Shown here: positions 42,589 to 52,305 of the stretch, piece by piece | How the letters are laid out: the number at the start of each line of letters is the position of its first letter | Position numbering within the stretch: the first letter of the stretch is position 1 | Assembly: GCF_037076345.1 (NCBI RefSeq) | Contig: NZ_AP024702.1 | Span: 4,092,001 to 4,156,000, forward strand | Direction: 5' to 3' | From: Haloferula helveola | GTDB lineage: Bacteria > Verrucomicrobiota > Verrucomicrobiia > Verrucomicrobiales > Akkermansiaceae | DNA: 64,000 bases | Translations under genes and position numbers: made by a program | The notes under the pieces: model-generated | The model's database searches: none | The model's input: the letters and a program-made list of their open reading frames with translations, nothing else | What the model was told of the DNA's origin: nothing

Positions 42589-43479
42589 ATGTCGGAGGGA
42601 CGAAAGCCTTGGTGGCTATGGCCAAATCTCCTGAGCCTCGACGCACCCTTGGTCGCGATGGCATGGCTCTTCATGTTCGCGAAGGCATGGCAGGTGAACT
42701 ACCTCAAGTGGGAAGCCTATGCGGCGCTGGGTCTCGGGGTGTGGGTGATCTACGTCTGCGACCGGCTGATCGACCAGCGTCTCCGCGATCCGAACGACCC
42801 GTCTCTCGGCGAAAGGCATACTTTCCATGCGCGGCACCGGCTGTGGTTCATCGGCGGGGTCGTGCTGAGCCTCTGCCTGATTCCTTGGTTCGTGCTGACC
42901 GAATTGCCGGTCGAACTCCTGCTGTCGTACTCCGCGCCGGCCGTTGGGCTGGTCGTCGCGTTCTTCATTCTCGTGATCGCGGTGCCGCGGGAGGGTGAGG
43001 TTCCTTATCTGCGCAACCTGATCGCCGGTCTCGCCTTCGGCTACGGGACCGCGATGATGGCCCACACGTCGGTCCCGTCGCAGGGGATGATGTCGATGGT
43101 CCTCTCGCGCGAAATGATCGCCTTCGCCGTTCTCTGCGTGCTGAACATCACGGCGATCCATCTTTGGGAGCACTCGAGGATGTCTTCCGATCCGGAGGTC
43201 AAGGCGGCGGACGAGATGAGCCTGACGCTGCCTCTCACGCTCCTCGGCGGCAGCGCGCTGGTGTTCGCGTATTTCGACAACCCCGGAATGTTCGGTCGCG
43301 GAGTGGACGGAGCCAACGCCCCTGCGCGCCCGTTCTTCTATGCGGTGCTGATCTCCGCGGCGCTGCTGCAGGTCCTGAACCGGACCCGCCGGCGTTTCTC
43401 TCTGGATGCGCTGCGGGTGATGGCGGACGTCGCGCTTGTCGTCCCGCTTCCGCTTTTCCTCATCTTCTCGCAAGGCTGA
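42589..43479 (+). CDS. UbiA-like polytopic membrane protein
   Basis: 296 residues, with about eight hydrophobic segments. The segment VWVIYVCDRLIDQRLRDPNDP resembles the first Asp-rich motif of UbiA prenyltransferases (DRxxD), and EHSRMSSDPEVKAADEMSL may stand for the second region. The typical NDxxDxxxD is absent, so catalysis is uncertain. The start is taken at ATG 42589; 42574 is possible. It is divergent from the exonuclease with overlapping upstream regions and precedes adk. Confidence 0.7.
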   Translation: MSEGRKPWWLWPNLLSLDAPLVAMAWLFMFAKAWQVNYLKWEAYAALGLGVWVIYVCDRLIDQRLRDPNDPSLGERHTFHARHRLWFIGGVVLSLCLIPWFVLTELPVELLLSYSAPAVGLVVAFFILVIAVPREGEVPYLRNLIAGLAFGYGTAMMAHTSVPSQGMMSMVLSREMIAFAVLCVLNITAIHLWEHSRMSSDPEVKAADEMSLTLPLTLLGGSALVFAYFDNPGMFGRGVDGANAPARPFFYAVLISAALLQVLNRTRRRFSLDALRVMADVALVVPLPLFLIFSQG

Positions 43480-43524
43480 TCGGGCTTGCGGCCGTTTGGG
43501 CGGATCCCTAGGGTGCCCGCCTTC

Positions 43525-44157
43525 ATGAGCAAGGCATTCGACGTTCGCAGACCGGCATTCCTGATCCTCGGGGCTCCCGGGGCGGGGAAGGGAACCCAGG
43601 GAAAGGTTCTCGGTTCGATTCCACGGTTTTTCCACTGCGCCTGCGGTGACGTCTTCCGCTCGCTCGATACGCGGACGCCGATCGGCAAGCGCTTCGTCGA
43701 GTACTCAAGCCGCGGCGAGCTGGTGCCCGACGAATTGACGATCGAACTGTGGAAGGCCCAGGTCGAGAACTGGGCGGAGTCGCACGTCTACAAGCCGGAT
43801 ATCGATTTCCTCATCCTCGACGGGATTCCGCGGAATGTCGACCAGGCCAGGATGATCGACAAGTTCCTCGAGGTTCATCAGGTCTTCCATCTCTCGTGTC
43901 CCGACCGCAACGAGCTCGCCCGGCGCATGCGCAAGCGGGCCCTCAAGGAGAACCGGATGGATGATGCCTCCGACCGGGTGATTTCGAACCGGATCGCGAC
44001 CTACGAGGCCGAAACGAAGCCGATCCTCGAGCACTACTCGGAAGCGCTGGTGACCAATATCGATGCGACCAAGCCACCGGTTGAGGTGCTGGGAGACATC
44101 ATCGCCCGAATCATCGAGTTGCCTGCCTACCGTTCGATCGGTAAGGAAATCGGCTGA
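43525..44157 (+). CDS. adk: Adenylate kinase
   Basis: 210 residues from ATG 43525. Walker A GAPGAGKGTQG (about 14-24), AMP-binding CGDVFRSL, LDGIPRN (consensus DGFPR) and the RRMRKRALKE lid segment with a downstream RMDDASD region; the zinc-type insertion of the lid is absent. Converts ATP plus AMP to two ADP. Ile replaces Phe in the DGFPR motif, which still fits the family. Its stop overlaps the fmt start (TGATG). Confidence 0.9.
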   Translation: MSKAFDVRRPAFLILGAPGAGKGTQGKVLGSIPRFFHCACGDVFRSLDTRTPIGKRFVEYSSRGELVPDELTIELWKAQVENWAESHVYKPDIDFLILDGIPRNVDQARMIDKFLEVHQVFHLSCPDRNELARRMRKRALKENRMDDASDRVISNRIATYEAETKPILEHYSEALVTNIDATKPPVEVLGDIIARIIELPAYRSIGKEIG

Positions 44158-45104
44158 TGCCATCCCCACGGATCGTCTTTCTCGGTACGGGCGATATCGC
44201 CCTGCCGACCTTCCGCTGGTTGCTCGGATCCGACCATCCGCCGATCGCGCTGGTCACGCAGCCTGATCGTCCCGCGGGGCGTCGGCGGCAGCTGAAGGCG
44301 CCGGCGATCAAGACTCTGGCTCTCGACGCGGGGCTGGAGATCCTGCAACCGGAGAAGGTCAGGGATCCGGAAGCGCTCGGACAACTCGAGGCGTTGGCGC
44401 CCGACCTGATCATCGCGATGGCTTACGGGCAGATCCTGCCACAGCGGCTCATCGATCTGCCGAAGTTGGGCTGTGTGAACCTCCACGCCTCGCTGCTGCC
44501 GAAGTATCGGGGAGCGGCCTGCATCCAGGCGGCGATCGATGCCGGCGACGCCGAAACCGGGGTGACGCTGATGCACGTCGTGAAGAAGCTCGATGCGGGG
44601 GATGTGATTCTGGCCAAACGCACGCCGATCCTGGCGGACGACACCGGAGGATCGGTGCACGATCGTTTGTCCGAAGTGGCGGTCGAAGCGATGCGCGAGG
44701 GTTTGCCGTTGTTGCTCGAAGGATCCGCGCCCCGGTTCCCCCAGAGCGGACTGGGTGAAGTCAGCCACGTGCCGAAGCTGGAGCGGGACGCCGGGAAGAT
44801 CGACTGGTCGTGGCCGGCGAACCGTCTTGAGCGAAGATTGCGCGCCTACGATCCGTGGCCCGGCTGCTGGTGCGTGTATGGGGACTCCGATGCCCCGAAA
44901 CGCCTGAAGCTTTATCCCGTCTCCGGGGTGGTCGATCTCGATGCGGAGCCTGGCGAGTTCCGTGAAGTCGACGGGGCTGTGCAGGTCGCCTGTGGCGAAG
45001 GCGGCCTCGTGCTCGGTGATGTGCAGCCCGATGGCGCCCGCCGGATGACCGCACTCGACTGGTGGCGCGGGTTGCGCCTGTCCGGGCCGGGACGTCTCGG
45101 TTGA
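44157..45104 (+). CDS. fmt: Methionyl-tRNA formyltransferase
   Basis: 315 residues, as in E. coli. FLGTGDIALPTFR (about 7-19), QPDRPAGRRRQLKAPAIK, and the catalytic NLHASLLPKYRGAA (about 110-123) with a later D in KLDAGDV. The C-terminal domain binds tRNA. Transfers formyl from 10-formyl-THF to initiator Met-tRNA. No def gene is adjacent. Coupled to adk by a one-base overlap. Confidence 0.97.
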   Translation: MPSPRIVFLGTGDIALPTFRWLLGSDHPPIALVTQPDRPAGRRRQLKAPAIKTLALDAGLEILQPEKVRDPEALGQLEALAPDLIIAMAYGQILPQRLIDLPKLGCVNLHASLLPKYRGAACIQAAIDAGDAETGVTLMHVVKKLDAGDVILAKRTPILADDTGGSVHDRLSEVAVEAMREGLPLLLEGSAPRFPQSGLGEVSHVPKLERDAGKIDWSWPANRLERRLRAYDPWPGCWCVYGDSDAPKRLKLYPVSGVVDLDAEPGEFREVDGAVQVACGEGGLVLGDVQPDGARRMTALDWWRGLRLSGPGRLG

Positions 45105-45143
45105 TTCCGTCGGGGCGAAATGCCAGACTCTCCGCTACCTTCC

Positions 45144-45683
45144 ATGAAGCTCCTCATTGCCCTTGCTCTCTGCGCCGGTTCGTTGTGCGCCACGACCATT
45201 TCCGTGGTGCCGGTCTTCGAGCCTCTCAGTCTCCACGGAACCGACGTCGATGAGGCGGTCAGCGAAACCGGTGAGGCCTTGCAGGCGACGGTGATGTCGC
45301 GGCCGATGGCATTGAGCGGAGCGTTTCCCGAGACCCTGATCGAAGCCGTCCGCACGCCCCATCGGCTGCCATCCAACGATCCGAACTACGTGGTCGACGA
45401 GGCCAACCTGCTGGTCCTTTGTCGGATCGGGATCTCGGCCGAGATGGACGAGGACGGGATACTCGTCCAATTCAACGTCGCTGACCTCGCGATTCCCCAA
45501 GGGATCGACCTCACCGTGAGGCAGGTTCTCAAATTGGGAATTGTCGCTGTCCGCAAGACGGTGGAGGCCTATCAGGCCCCGCAGACGGACAAGCTGAAGG
45601 TCCGCGTGAGGATCCTCGGAACCGATGAGGGGACCGATTCCCTGCGAGAGCTCGATTGTGAGTTCGAGGTCAAGGGATCCTGA
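45144..45683 (+). CDS. Secreted hypothetical protein
   Basis: 179 residues from ATG 45144 with a signal peptide (about 1-16). The mature part has no transmembrane helix and few motifs; the VDEANLLVLCRIGISAEMDEDG region and basic/acidic ends suggest a small alpha/beta periplasmic domain. One Cys remains after cleavage. It lies 39 bases after fmt and 54 before pyrH. Unknown function. Confidence 0.65.
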   Translation: MKLLIALALCAGSLCATTISVVPVFEPLSLHGTDVDEAVSETGEALQATVMSRPMALSGAFPETLIEAVRTPHRLPSNDPNYVVDEANLLVLCRIGISAEMDEDGILVQFNVADLAIPQGIDLTVRQVLKLGIVAVRKTVEAYQAPQTDKLKVRVRILGTDEGTDSLRELDCEFEVKGS

Positions 45684-45737
45684 TGGGTTTTGCCTTTGCA
45701 ATGACCACGGCGGGCGCTTGGATCGGCCCAAGCAGCA

Positions 45738-46475
45738 ATGAGTAGCCAGTCGCCCTCCTCCAAACGCCGGGTCATCCTGAAATTGAGTGGGGAGGCCCTT
45801 CGGGAGATCGGTAGTACCGACAACATTTCGCCGGAGATCGTCGACCGGATGGCGAACGAGGTGAAGGAAGCGATGGGCTCCGGGAAGGTCGAGCTGGGCA
45901 TCGTGGTCGGTGGCGGGAATTTCTGGCGGGGAGCCGCCGCAAGCGCCCGTGGCATGGACCGCGCGACAGCCGACTACGTCGGGATGCTGGCCACCGTGAT
46001 GAACGCCCTCGCCTTGCAGGGCGCGCTCGAGCACAAGGGCGTGCCGTGTGTCGTGCAGTCGGCGATCGAAATGAAGAACGTCGCCGAGACCTTCATCCGC
46101 CGCAAGGCCGTGCGGCATCTTTCCGAAGGCAGGGTGGTGATCTTCGCCGCAGGCACCGGAAGCCCCTTCTTTTCGACCGACACGACCGCAGCGCTTCGGG
46201 CCAGCGAGATGTCGGCCAATGTGGTCCTGAAGGCGACGATGGTCGACGGGGTTTACGACTCCGACCCGAAGAAGAATCCGGATGCCAAGCGGTTCGACCG
46301 CGTCACTTTCCGCGAGTGCATCACTCGGCAGTTCCAGGTCATGGACTCGACCGCGTTCAGCCTTTGCATGGACAATCACATTCCCATTGTGATCTTCGAT
46401 CTCCAGAAGCCGGGCAACGTCGCCGCCGCGCTCATGGGCGCGGAGATCGGGACGATTGTCGACGGCGGTGACTGA
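45738..46475 (+). CDS. pyrH: UMP kinase
   Basis: 245 residues (E. coli 241). [11 protein letters not shown] (about 10-20), [36 protein letters not shown] and a downstream [16 protein letters not shown] match the bacterial hexameric UMP kinase. Makes UDP from UMP and ATP. It is followed by frr after 38 bases, the common pyrH-frr arrangement. Confidence 0.97.
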   Translation: MSSQSPSSKRRVILKLSGEALREIGSTDNISPEIVDRMANEVKEAMGSGKVELGIVVGGGNFWRGAAASARGMDRATADYVGMLATVMNALALQGALEHKGVPCVVQSAIEMKNVAETFIRRKAVRHLSEGRVVIFAAGTGSPFFSTDTTAALRASEMSANVVLKATMVDGVYDSDPKKNPDAKRFDRVTFRECITRQFQVMDSTAFSLCMDNHIPIVIFDLQKPGNVAAALMGAEIGTIVDGGD

Positions 46476-46513
46476 CTCATCCCACAAGCCGATTCCACCA
46501 ACCCATCCGCGTC

Positions 46514-47080
46514 ATGGACCCAGAAGTATCCCTACTCGAGACCGAAGAGAAAATGCAGAAGGTGCTGGAGCACCTGGTTCACGAATTCGCTTCGGTGCGG
46601 ACGGGCAAGGCATCGCCGGCGCTGATTGAGAACATCGATGTCTTCGTCCACGCCTACGGCAGCCAGATGAAACTCAAGCAGCTCGCCGTGATCAGCGTGC
46701 CCGAGCCGCGGATGCTGACGGTGTCGCCGTTCGATCCCTCCACCACCCAGGAGATCGAGAAGGCGATCCGGGAGTCGAAGCTCGGCCTCAATCCGGTCGC
46801 CGGCGACCGGTCGATCCGTGTGCCGATCCCCGAACTGTCAGAGGAGCGGCGTCGTGAGATGACCAAGCTGGTCAAGCAGCTCGGAGAGGAAGCCAAGGTG
46901 GGCATCCGTGCCGCCCGCAAGGACGGTATGGACGAAGCCAAGAAGATGAAGGCCGACAACGATTTGACCGAGGACGGCCAGAAGGATCAGGAAGCCGAGG
47001 TGCAGAAGCTGACCGACCGCTTCGTCAAGGAGATCGACGACCACGTGGCCCACAAGGAGGCCGAAGTGATGAAGGTCTGA
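46514..47080 (+). CDS. frr: Ribosome recycling factor
   Basis: 188 residues, the usual size (185). Three-helix bundle with an inserted beta domain: FASVRTGKASPALIENI, ISVPEPRMLTVSPFDPS, IPELSEERRREMTKLVKQLGEEAKVGIRAARKDG. Together with EF-G it splits post-termination ribosomes. Ends at 47080; no clear terminator follows before the exosortase gene on the other strand. Confidence 0.97.
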   Translation: MDPEVSLLETEEKMQKVLEHLVHEFASVRTGKASPALIENIDVFVHAYGSQMKLKQLAVISVPEPRMLTVSPFDPSTTQEIEKAIRESKLGLNPVAGDRSIRVPIPELSEERRREMTKLVKQLGEEAKVGIRAARKDGMDEAKKMKADNDLTEDGQKDQEAEVQKLTDRFVKEIDDHVAHKEAEVMKV

Positions 47081-47141
47081 GGTTGCCTCGTGTCCAGCGT
47101 GGCCACCCGAGGTCGGATAGACGGTCCGTCCAGCGCCTACG

Positions 47142-48125
47142 TCAGTTTTTTGGGACTTGGCCGATCTGGGAATACAGGTGGCTAAGCTTCGGGAATTCTC
47201 GTTTCAGAAGCGCGTGGGTCGCGTATATCAGAGTCAACGCGACCGGGTAGAGGAGTAGCAGACCTGACCAGTCCCACCACTGTCCTTGGGCGAACTCTGG
47301 ATCTCCATGCTCATAGATGACGAAGATCGAGGTGAGTCGTAGACCATTGCCGATAATCTCGATGGGCACGACCGCCAAGATCAACAGCAGCTTCTTCCAC
47401 GGTGCCATTGTGGCCAGACAAGCCCAGACGGAGGCAACCAGCATCAGGATCTTCAACGAGAAGTTTCCGCCGCAGATTTGGGAGATCTCCAGCGGAGGTA
47501 AACTCCCCGGGCTTGAGAAAACCACCGATCCACTGACGTTGACTTCGATCCCAAACCAGCTCGTGGTGATTTGGCAGAGCTTGGTCGAGAAAACCTCTAG
47601 GAATTGGCTGAAACGCCACAAGGAGGGAAATGGAATTGCCAAGACGAGAAGGAAGAGTGGAGAAAACGAAAGTTTGGCGACTTTCCATCCCCAAAAGTAC
47701 CAGGCGCTACCCCAAAGGAGCATTGGTAAGGACAGGACTGCGATGCGCGGTTGAGGGATGCGATGGGCAATGAAAAACAGGCAGGCTGCGATCAGAAGAA
47801 TCGGAATTGCTTTTGAAGACGAGGGGCCGATCGAGCTTCGCAGGGATCTCCAGCGCCAGATGAAAAGCGCGAGCATAATGAATGGAATGCAATGCGCGTG
47901 TTCGTAGCCTAACTCCACGTTCCAGCTTGATCCAAGCCATGTCAGTGCGGCCATTTGTTGGTCTGGTCCGAAACCGGGCATGACCCAGTAAAGACCCGCC
48001 GCGAGGACAACGGTGAGGCTGACGCCGAGCCACTCGCAGACTATCGAGGCACGGGAGCGGAGTTGCGGAAGTTCTTCCACGGATTGAATCGTGAAAGGAT
48101 TGGCGAATTCTCGCTGGCCCGTCAA
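47142..48125 (-). CDS. Exosortase/archaeosortase-family membrane protein
   Basis: 327 residues with about eight transmembrane helices, TTG start. The triad of the exosortase family fits: Cys in EISQICGGNFSLKI (about 217-230), Arg in IGNGLRLTSI (about 262-271) and His in VIYEHGDPE (about 273-281). Exosortases cleave C-terminal PEP-CTERM-type tails and pass proteins to the surface, usually with EPS. No EPS gene or PEP-CTERM substrate is in the window. G+C of the gene is about half by eye against 64% around it, which suggests a different origin. Confidence 0.82.
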   Translation of the reverse strand: MTGQREFANPFTIQSVEELPQLRSRASIVCEWLGVSLTVVLAAGLYWVMPGFGPDQQMAALTWLGSSWNVELGYEHAHCIPFIMLALFIWRWRSLRSSIGPSSSKAIPILLIAACLFFIAHRIPQPRIAVLSLPMLLWGSAWYFWGWKVAKLSFSPLFLLVLAIPFPSLWRFSQFLEVFSTKLCQITTSWFGIEVNVSGSVVFSSPGSLPPLEISQICGGNFSLKILMLVASVWACLATMAPWKKLLLILAVVPIEIIGNGLRLTSIFVIYEHGDPEFAQGQWWDWSGLLLLYPVALTLIYATHALLKREFPKLSHLYSQIGQVPKN

Positions 48126-48205
48126 CGCAACCCTTCGGCCGTATGCGGGGGATACCGCTGGATGGCGAAAACCCCGGAAGGACGTCGGGGAGCAGGACAG
48201 GCGGC

Positions 48206-49275
<1,070 letters not shown>

Positions 49276-49279
<4 letters not shown>

Positions 49280-50031
49280 GATTCGCCGGCGGGGTTGGTG
49301 ACGGTTTCCTCGGTCGGCTCGGCATCGCCTTCCTCTGGGGCAGCTTCACCGCCCTCGGCCGCTTTCAGCGCCAGTTGTTCTTCCGGGCTCGGCTCGGCAT
49401 CTTCGGGAGCGGGTTCCGGAAGCTGGACCTTCCGCAGTTCGGCGGAATTCGGCAGATCGTCGATCGAGCGGATGCCGAAGTGTTCGTAAAAGATATCGGT
49501 CGTTTCGTAGAGCAGCGGTCGGCCGGGGAGCTCCGCGCGGCCGCCAATCCGGACCAGCTCCCGGTCGAGGAGCTTCTGAAGCATGCCGTCGCACGAGACG
49601 CCGCGGACCGCCTCGATCGCCGCCTTGGTGATCGGCTGGCGGTAGGCGATGATCGCGAGGGTTTCCATCGCCGGGGCGCTGAGGCGCTCCGGCCGACGCC
49701 CCGGGAATAGTTGGCGCACGAATTCGCCGTACTCGGCCCGGGTGAAGATCCGCCAGCCTTTGGCCCGCTCGCTCAGGCTGAAGGCGCGTCCTGCGGCTTC
49801 GTAGGCCCGGTTGAGTTCGGCGATGGCGGCGACCACCTGTTCCTCGCTCACGGCTTCCAGCTCCCGCAACCATTCCGGCAGCGGTTCCGGGTCCTCGCCT
49901 TCCTCGACCTGACGGGCCCGGACATCCTCGGCCTCGGCGACGCGCGAGCGCACCAGACGCGCGAGTTCTTCGGAGGAGAGGGCGTCGTCGGACGCGGTCA
50001 GGAGGGCTTCGATGATGGAGCTGAGTTGCAT
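49276..50031 (-). CDS. scpB: Segregation and condensation protein B
   Basis: 251 residues. Tandem winged helices: SSIIEALLTASDDALSSEELA at the start, GWRIFTRAEYGEFVRQLF, then ETLAIIAYRQPITKAAIEAVRGVSCDGMLQKLLDRELV, the most conserved ScpB stretch. A charged insertion (about 30-55) and an acidic Pro/Glu/Ala-rich tail (about 205-251) extend it beyond the typical size. ScpB binds ScpA and SMC in chromosome condensation. scpA is not adjacent. Confidence 0.94.
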
Positions 50032-50234
50032 CGCAGGGCGCGCAGCTTAGGCAAGAGGGGAGGCAGTTCAAGCGTGCTGCTGCGGATTGACAGGGTGCCC
50101 GGCGGAGTTCGCGCAAGGATCAAAGAAATTTCAACTTGCAGCGGAGCCGAACAGGCGCTAATCGACCGCGCCCCGTTGGTTCCGACCCGCCTCAGGCGGT
50201 CCGGACGGGGGCAAGTTTCTGACAAACTCAATCC

Positions 50235-50897
50235 ATGGCAGCGAAGAAGAAGACGGCGAAAAAGGCCGCAAAGAAGGCCGCGAAAAAGGCGGCGCCGAAG
50301 AAAGCCGCGAAGAAGGCGGTGAAAAAGGCCGCTCCGGCGAAAAAAGCAGCCAAGAAAGCCGCTGCGAAGGTCGCCACGACCGCCGCCAAAAAGGTTGTCA
50401 AAAAGGCCGCGAAGCCTGCCAAGCCCCAGAAGCTGACGGCTTTCGCCTCCAAGCAGCGCCAGCGCCTTCTCGAGTTGCGCGACGAGCTCGTTGACGCGAT
50501 GTCCGGCGTGACCGGTGAGATCCGCAACGGCCCGGAAGGCAGCGAGGCCTCCGGTAGCGGAATGCACCAAGGTGACGCCGGTAGCGACGCCTACGACCGC
50601 GACTTCGCCCTCAGTGTCCTCGCCAAGGAGCAGGACGCCCTTTACGAGATCGAGCAGGCCCTGCGCCGGATCGAGCGCGGGACCTACGGAACCTGCGAAA
50701 TGTCGGGTGAAAAGATCCCTCAGGCCCGTCTCGAAGCCATCCCGTTCGCCCGCCTGACGGTCCAATGCCAGGCCGATTGGGAGAAGGAATACGGAAACAC
50801 CCGGTTCCGCCCGAAAAGCGAGGTTGGCTTCAGCAACGGCCACCTTTCCGACGACGACGATTCCGAATCGGTTTCGCTTGACGACGATAAGGATTGA
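50235..50897 (+). CDS. DksA/TraR-like protein with histone-H1-like Lys/Ala tail
   Basis: 220 residues. Residues 1-65 consist of Lys/Ala/Pro repeats (KKAAKKA, PAKKA), like histone H1 tails and likely DNA-binding. The C-terminal part is DksA-like: coiled coil KQRQRLLELRDELVDAM, a GDAGSDAYDRDFAL region near its tip, and GTYGTCEMSGEKIPQARLEAIPFARLTVQCQ, the zinc-finger region. Only two of the four zinc Cys remain (CEMS replaces CxxC; TVQCQ replaces CxxCQ). Ends in an acidic D/S tail. Probably modulates RNA polymerase or compacts DNA. It precedes the ribosomal-protein pair. Confidence 0.9.
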   Translation: MAAKKKTAKKAAKKAAKKAAPKKAAKKAVKKAAPAKKAAKKAAAKVATTAAKKVVKKAAKPAKPQKLTAFASKQRQRLLELRDELVDAMSGVTGEIRNGPEGSEASGSGMHQGDAGSDAYDRDFALSVLAKEQDALYEIEQALRRIERGTYGTCEMSGEKIPQARLEAIPFARLTVQCQADWEKEYGNTRFRPKSEVGFSNGHLSDDDDSESVSLDDDKD

Positions 50898-50932
50898 ACT
50901 AGTCTCCGCCTCCCAACTTTCCAGCCGGTCCC

Positions 50933-51106
50933 ATGCCACGCGAAATCATCATCCTCGAATGCACCGAAGCCCGTCCTGAGGGCAAGTCGCCGTCGCGCTA
51001 CGTGACGACGCGCAACAAGAAGAGTCTTCGCACGCCGGGACGTCTTGAGAAGGTCAAGTTCAACCCGGCGCTCCAGCGCCGCACGCTCCACCGCGAGCTT
51101 CGCTAA
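50933..51106 (+). CDS. rpmG: Ribosomal protein L33
   Basis: 57 residues, read directly from the bases because it is very short. MPREIIILECTEA start, SRYVTTRNKK in the middle and RLEKVKFNPALQRRTLHRE at the end match bL33. It has a single Cys, so it is a zinc-free (C-minus) type. Part of the large subunit near the E site. It is 18 bases upstream of rpsR. Confidence 0.93.
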   Translation: MPREIIILECTEARPEGKSPSRYVTTRNKKSLRTPGRLEKVKFNPALQRRTLHRELR

Positions 51107-51124
51107 TCCCCGAATCTTTTTCCC

Positions 51125-51367
51125 ATGTCCGAACCGAAGACCGTTGAGCGCCGGATCGCCTTCCGCAAGGCGAACCGCACCATGCCCCGCCGCCGTCTCG
51201 ACATCCCCGTCGAGCAGGTGGTCTACACCAATCCCGACCTTCTTGCGAAGTTCACGTCGGACACCGGCAAGATCCTTCCGCGTCGCGTGACCGGGGTTTC
51301 GGCCAAGCTTCACCGCAAGATCACCCGCGAGATCAAGCGCTCCCGCGCTGTGAATCTCATGCGCTGA
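51125..51367 (+). CDS. rpsR: Ribosomal protein S18
   Basis: 80 residues. Conserved core is YTNPDLLAKFTSDTGKILPRRVTGVSAKLHRKITREIKRSRAVNLM, which includes the ILPRRxTG rRNA-binding motif. Binds S6 in the platform of the 30S subunit. Forms a two-gene unit with rpmG, closed by the strong terminator downstream. The more common neighbours rpsF and rplI are absent. Confidence 0.96.
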   Translation: MSEPKTVERRIAFRKANRTMPRRRLDIPVEQVVYTNPDLLAKFTSDTGKILPRRVTGVSAKLHRKITREIKRSRAVNLMR

Positions 51368-51397
51368 TCCGGCGGGAGACTTCAGACCCTCTCGAAC

Positions 51398-51432
51398 AAG
51401 GCCTGCCCGTGAATCACGCGGCGGGCCTTTTT
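51398..51432 (+). terminator. Strong intrinsic terminator after rpsR, abutting folE2
   Basis: A 10-bp stem (51398-51407 with 51420-51429, one G-U pair), extended by a further 4 bp around the loop, is followed by a T5 run at 51428-51432. It lies 30 bases after the rpsR stop and 3 bases before the folE2 ATG. Confidence 0.88.
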
Positions 51433-51435
51433 CAT

Positions 51436-52212
51436 ATGAAGGAACTCAAGGATACGCAGAACGAGCGCGACGACCGCAACCTCGCGATCGACCGGGTCGG
51501 GGTGAAGGGACTGCGGTTTCCGGTGGAAGTGCGCGACAAGGACGGCTCCGTCCAACGCACCGTGGCCACGGTCGCGCTGGCGGTGGATCTGCCCGAGCAC
51601 TACAAGGGCACCCACATGAGCCGCTTCGTCGAAGCGCTCAATGCCCACGGCGGCTGCCTCGATGTCCGCTCGATGGCCGGGCTGCCCCGCGAGCTGCTGG
51701 AGCGTCTCGATGCCCGCAAGGCCCACGTCGAGTTCCAGTTCCCGTTTTTCCGATCCAAGCCCGCGCCGGTGACCGGCAAACACGGGCTGATGGATTACGA
51801 GGTCCGTTTCGAGGTCGAGGCGGAGAAAGACGGCCACGTCGACTTCGTCGTGACCGTGATGGTGCCGGTCGCGACCCTGTGCCCGTGCTCGAAGCAGATC
51901 AGCGAGCGAGGCGCCCACAACCAGCGGGGGGTGGTGACCTACTCCGTCCGTTTCCGTGAGCCGATCTGGATCGAAGACCTGATCGCCTTGGTGGAGCGCT
52001 CCGCGAGCTGCGAACTCTACAGTCTGCTCAAGCGGCCGGACGAGAAGGCGGTCACGGAACGGGCCTATGACAATCCGGTCTTTGTCGAAGACCTCGTCCG
52101 TAACGTTGCGTCGCGATCCAACGGCCACGAGGAGATCCTCTGGTACCGGGTCGAAGCGGAGAACTTCGAGTCGATCCACAATCACCAGGCCTACGCGGTG
52201 ATCGAAAAGTAG
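51436..52212 (+). CDS. folE2: GTP cyclohydrolase FolE2 (type IB)
   Basis: 258 residues. N-terminal DTQNERDDRNLAIDRVGVKGLRFPVEV and the catalytic TLCPCSKQIS (the CPCSK Cys) with HNQRG and EIL(W)YRVE... are FolE2 hallmarks. Makes dihydroneopterin triphosphate from GTP for folate or queuosine; type IB enzymes tolerate metals other than zinc. The ATG at 51436 directly follows a terminator, so expression must come by read-through, attenuation, leaderless initiation or an unusual promoter. A GTG at 51409, inside the hairpin, is an alternative start. Confidence 0.95.
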   Translation: MKELKDTQNERDDRNLAIDRVGVKGLRFPVEVRDKDGSVQRTVATVALAVDLPEHYKGTHMSRFVEALNAHGGCLDVRSMAGLPRELLERLDARKAHVEFQFPFFRSKPAPVTGKHGLMDYEVRFEVEAEKDGHVDFVVTVMVPVATLCPCSKQISERGAHNQRGVVTYSVRFREPIWIEDLIALVERSASCELYSLLKRPDEKAVTERAYDNPVFVEDLVRNVASRSNGHEEILWYRVEAENFESIHNHQAYAVIEK

Positions 52213-52242
52213 GGGCGGCCGAACTTCTGCCGTCGGCCGACG

Positions 52243-52278
52243 AAAAAGCCCGAATCCCGGACGAACCGGAATTCGGGC
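52243..52278 (-). terminator. Intrinsic terminator ending the bat operon and cyclophilin gene
   Basis: On the minus strand GCCCGAATTCCGG pairs with CCGGGATTCGGGC around a short loop (one bulge), followed by a T5 run. It lies 28 bases past the cyclophilin stop. The plus strand, after folE2, has the same hairpin but no T-run. Confidence 0.88.
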
Positions 52279-52305
52279 GCTGATAAGAGTCCCGATTCGG
52301 GAAGC

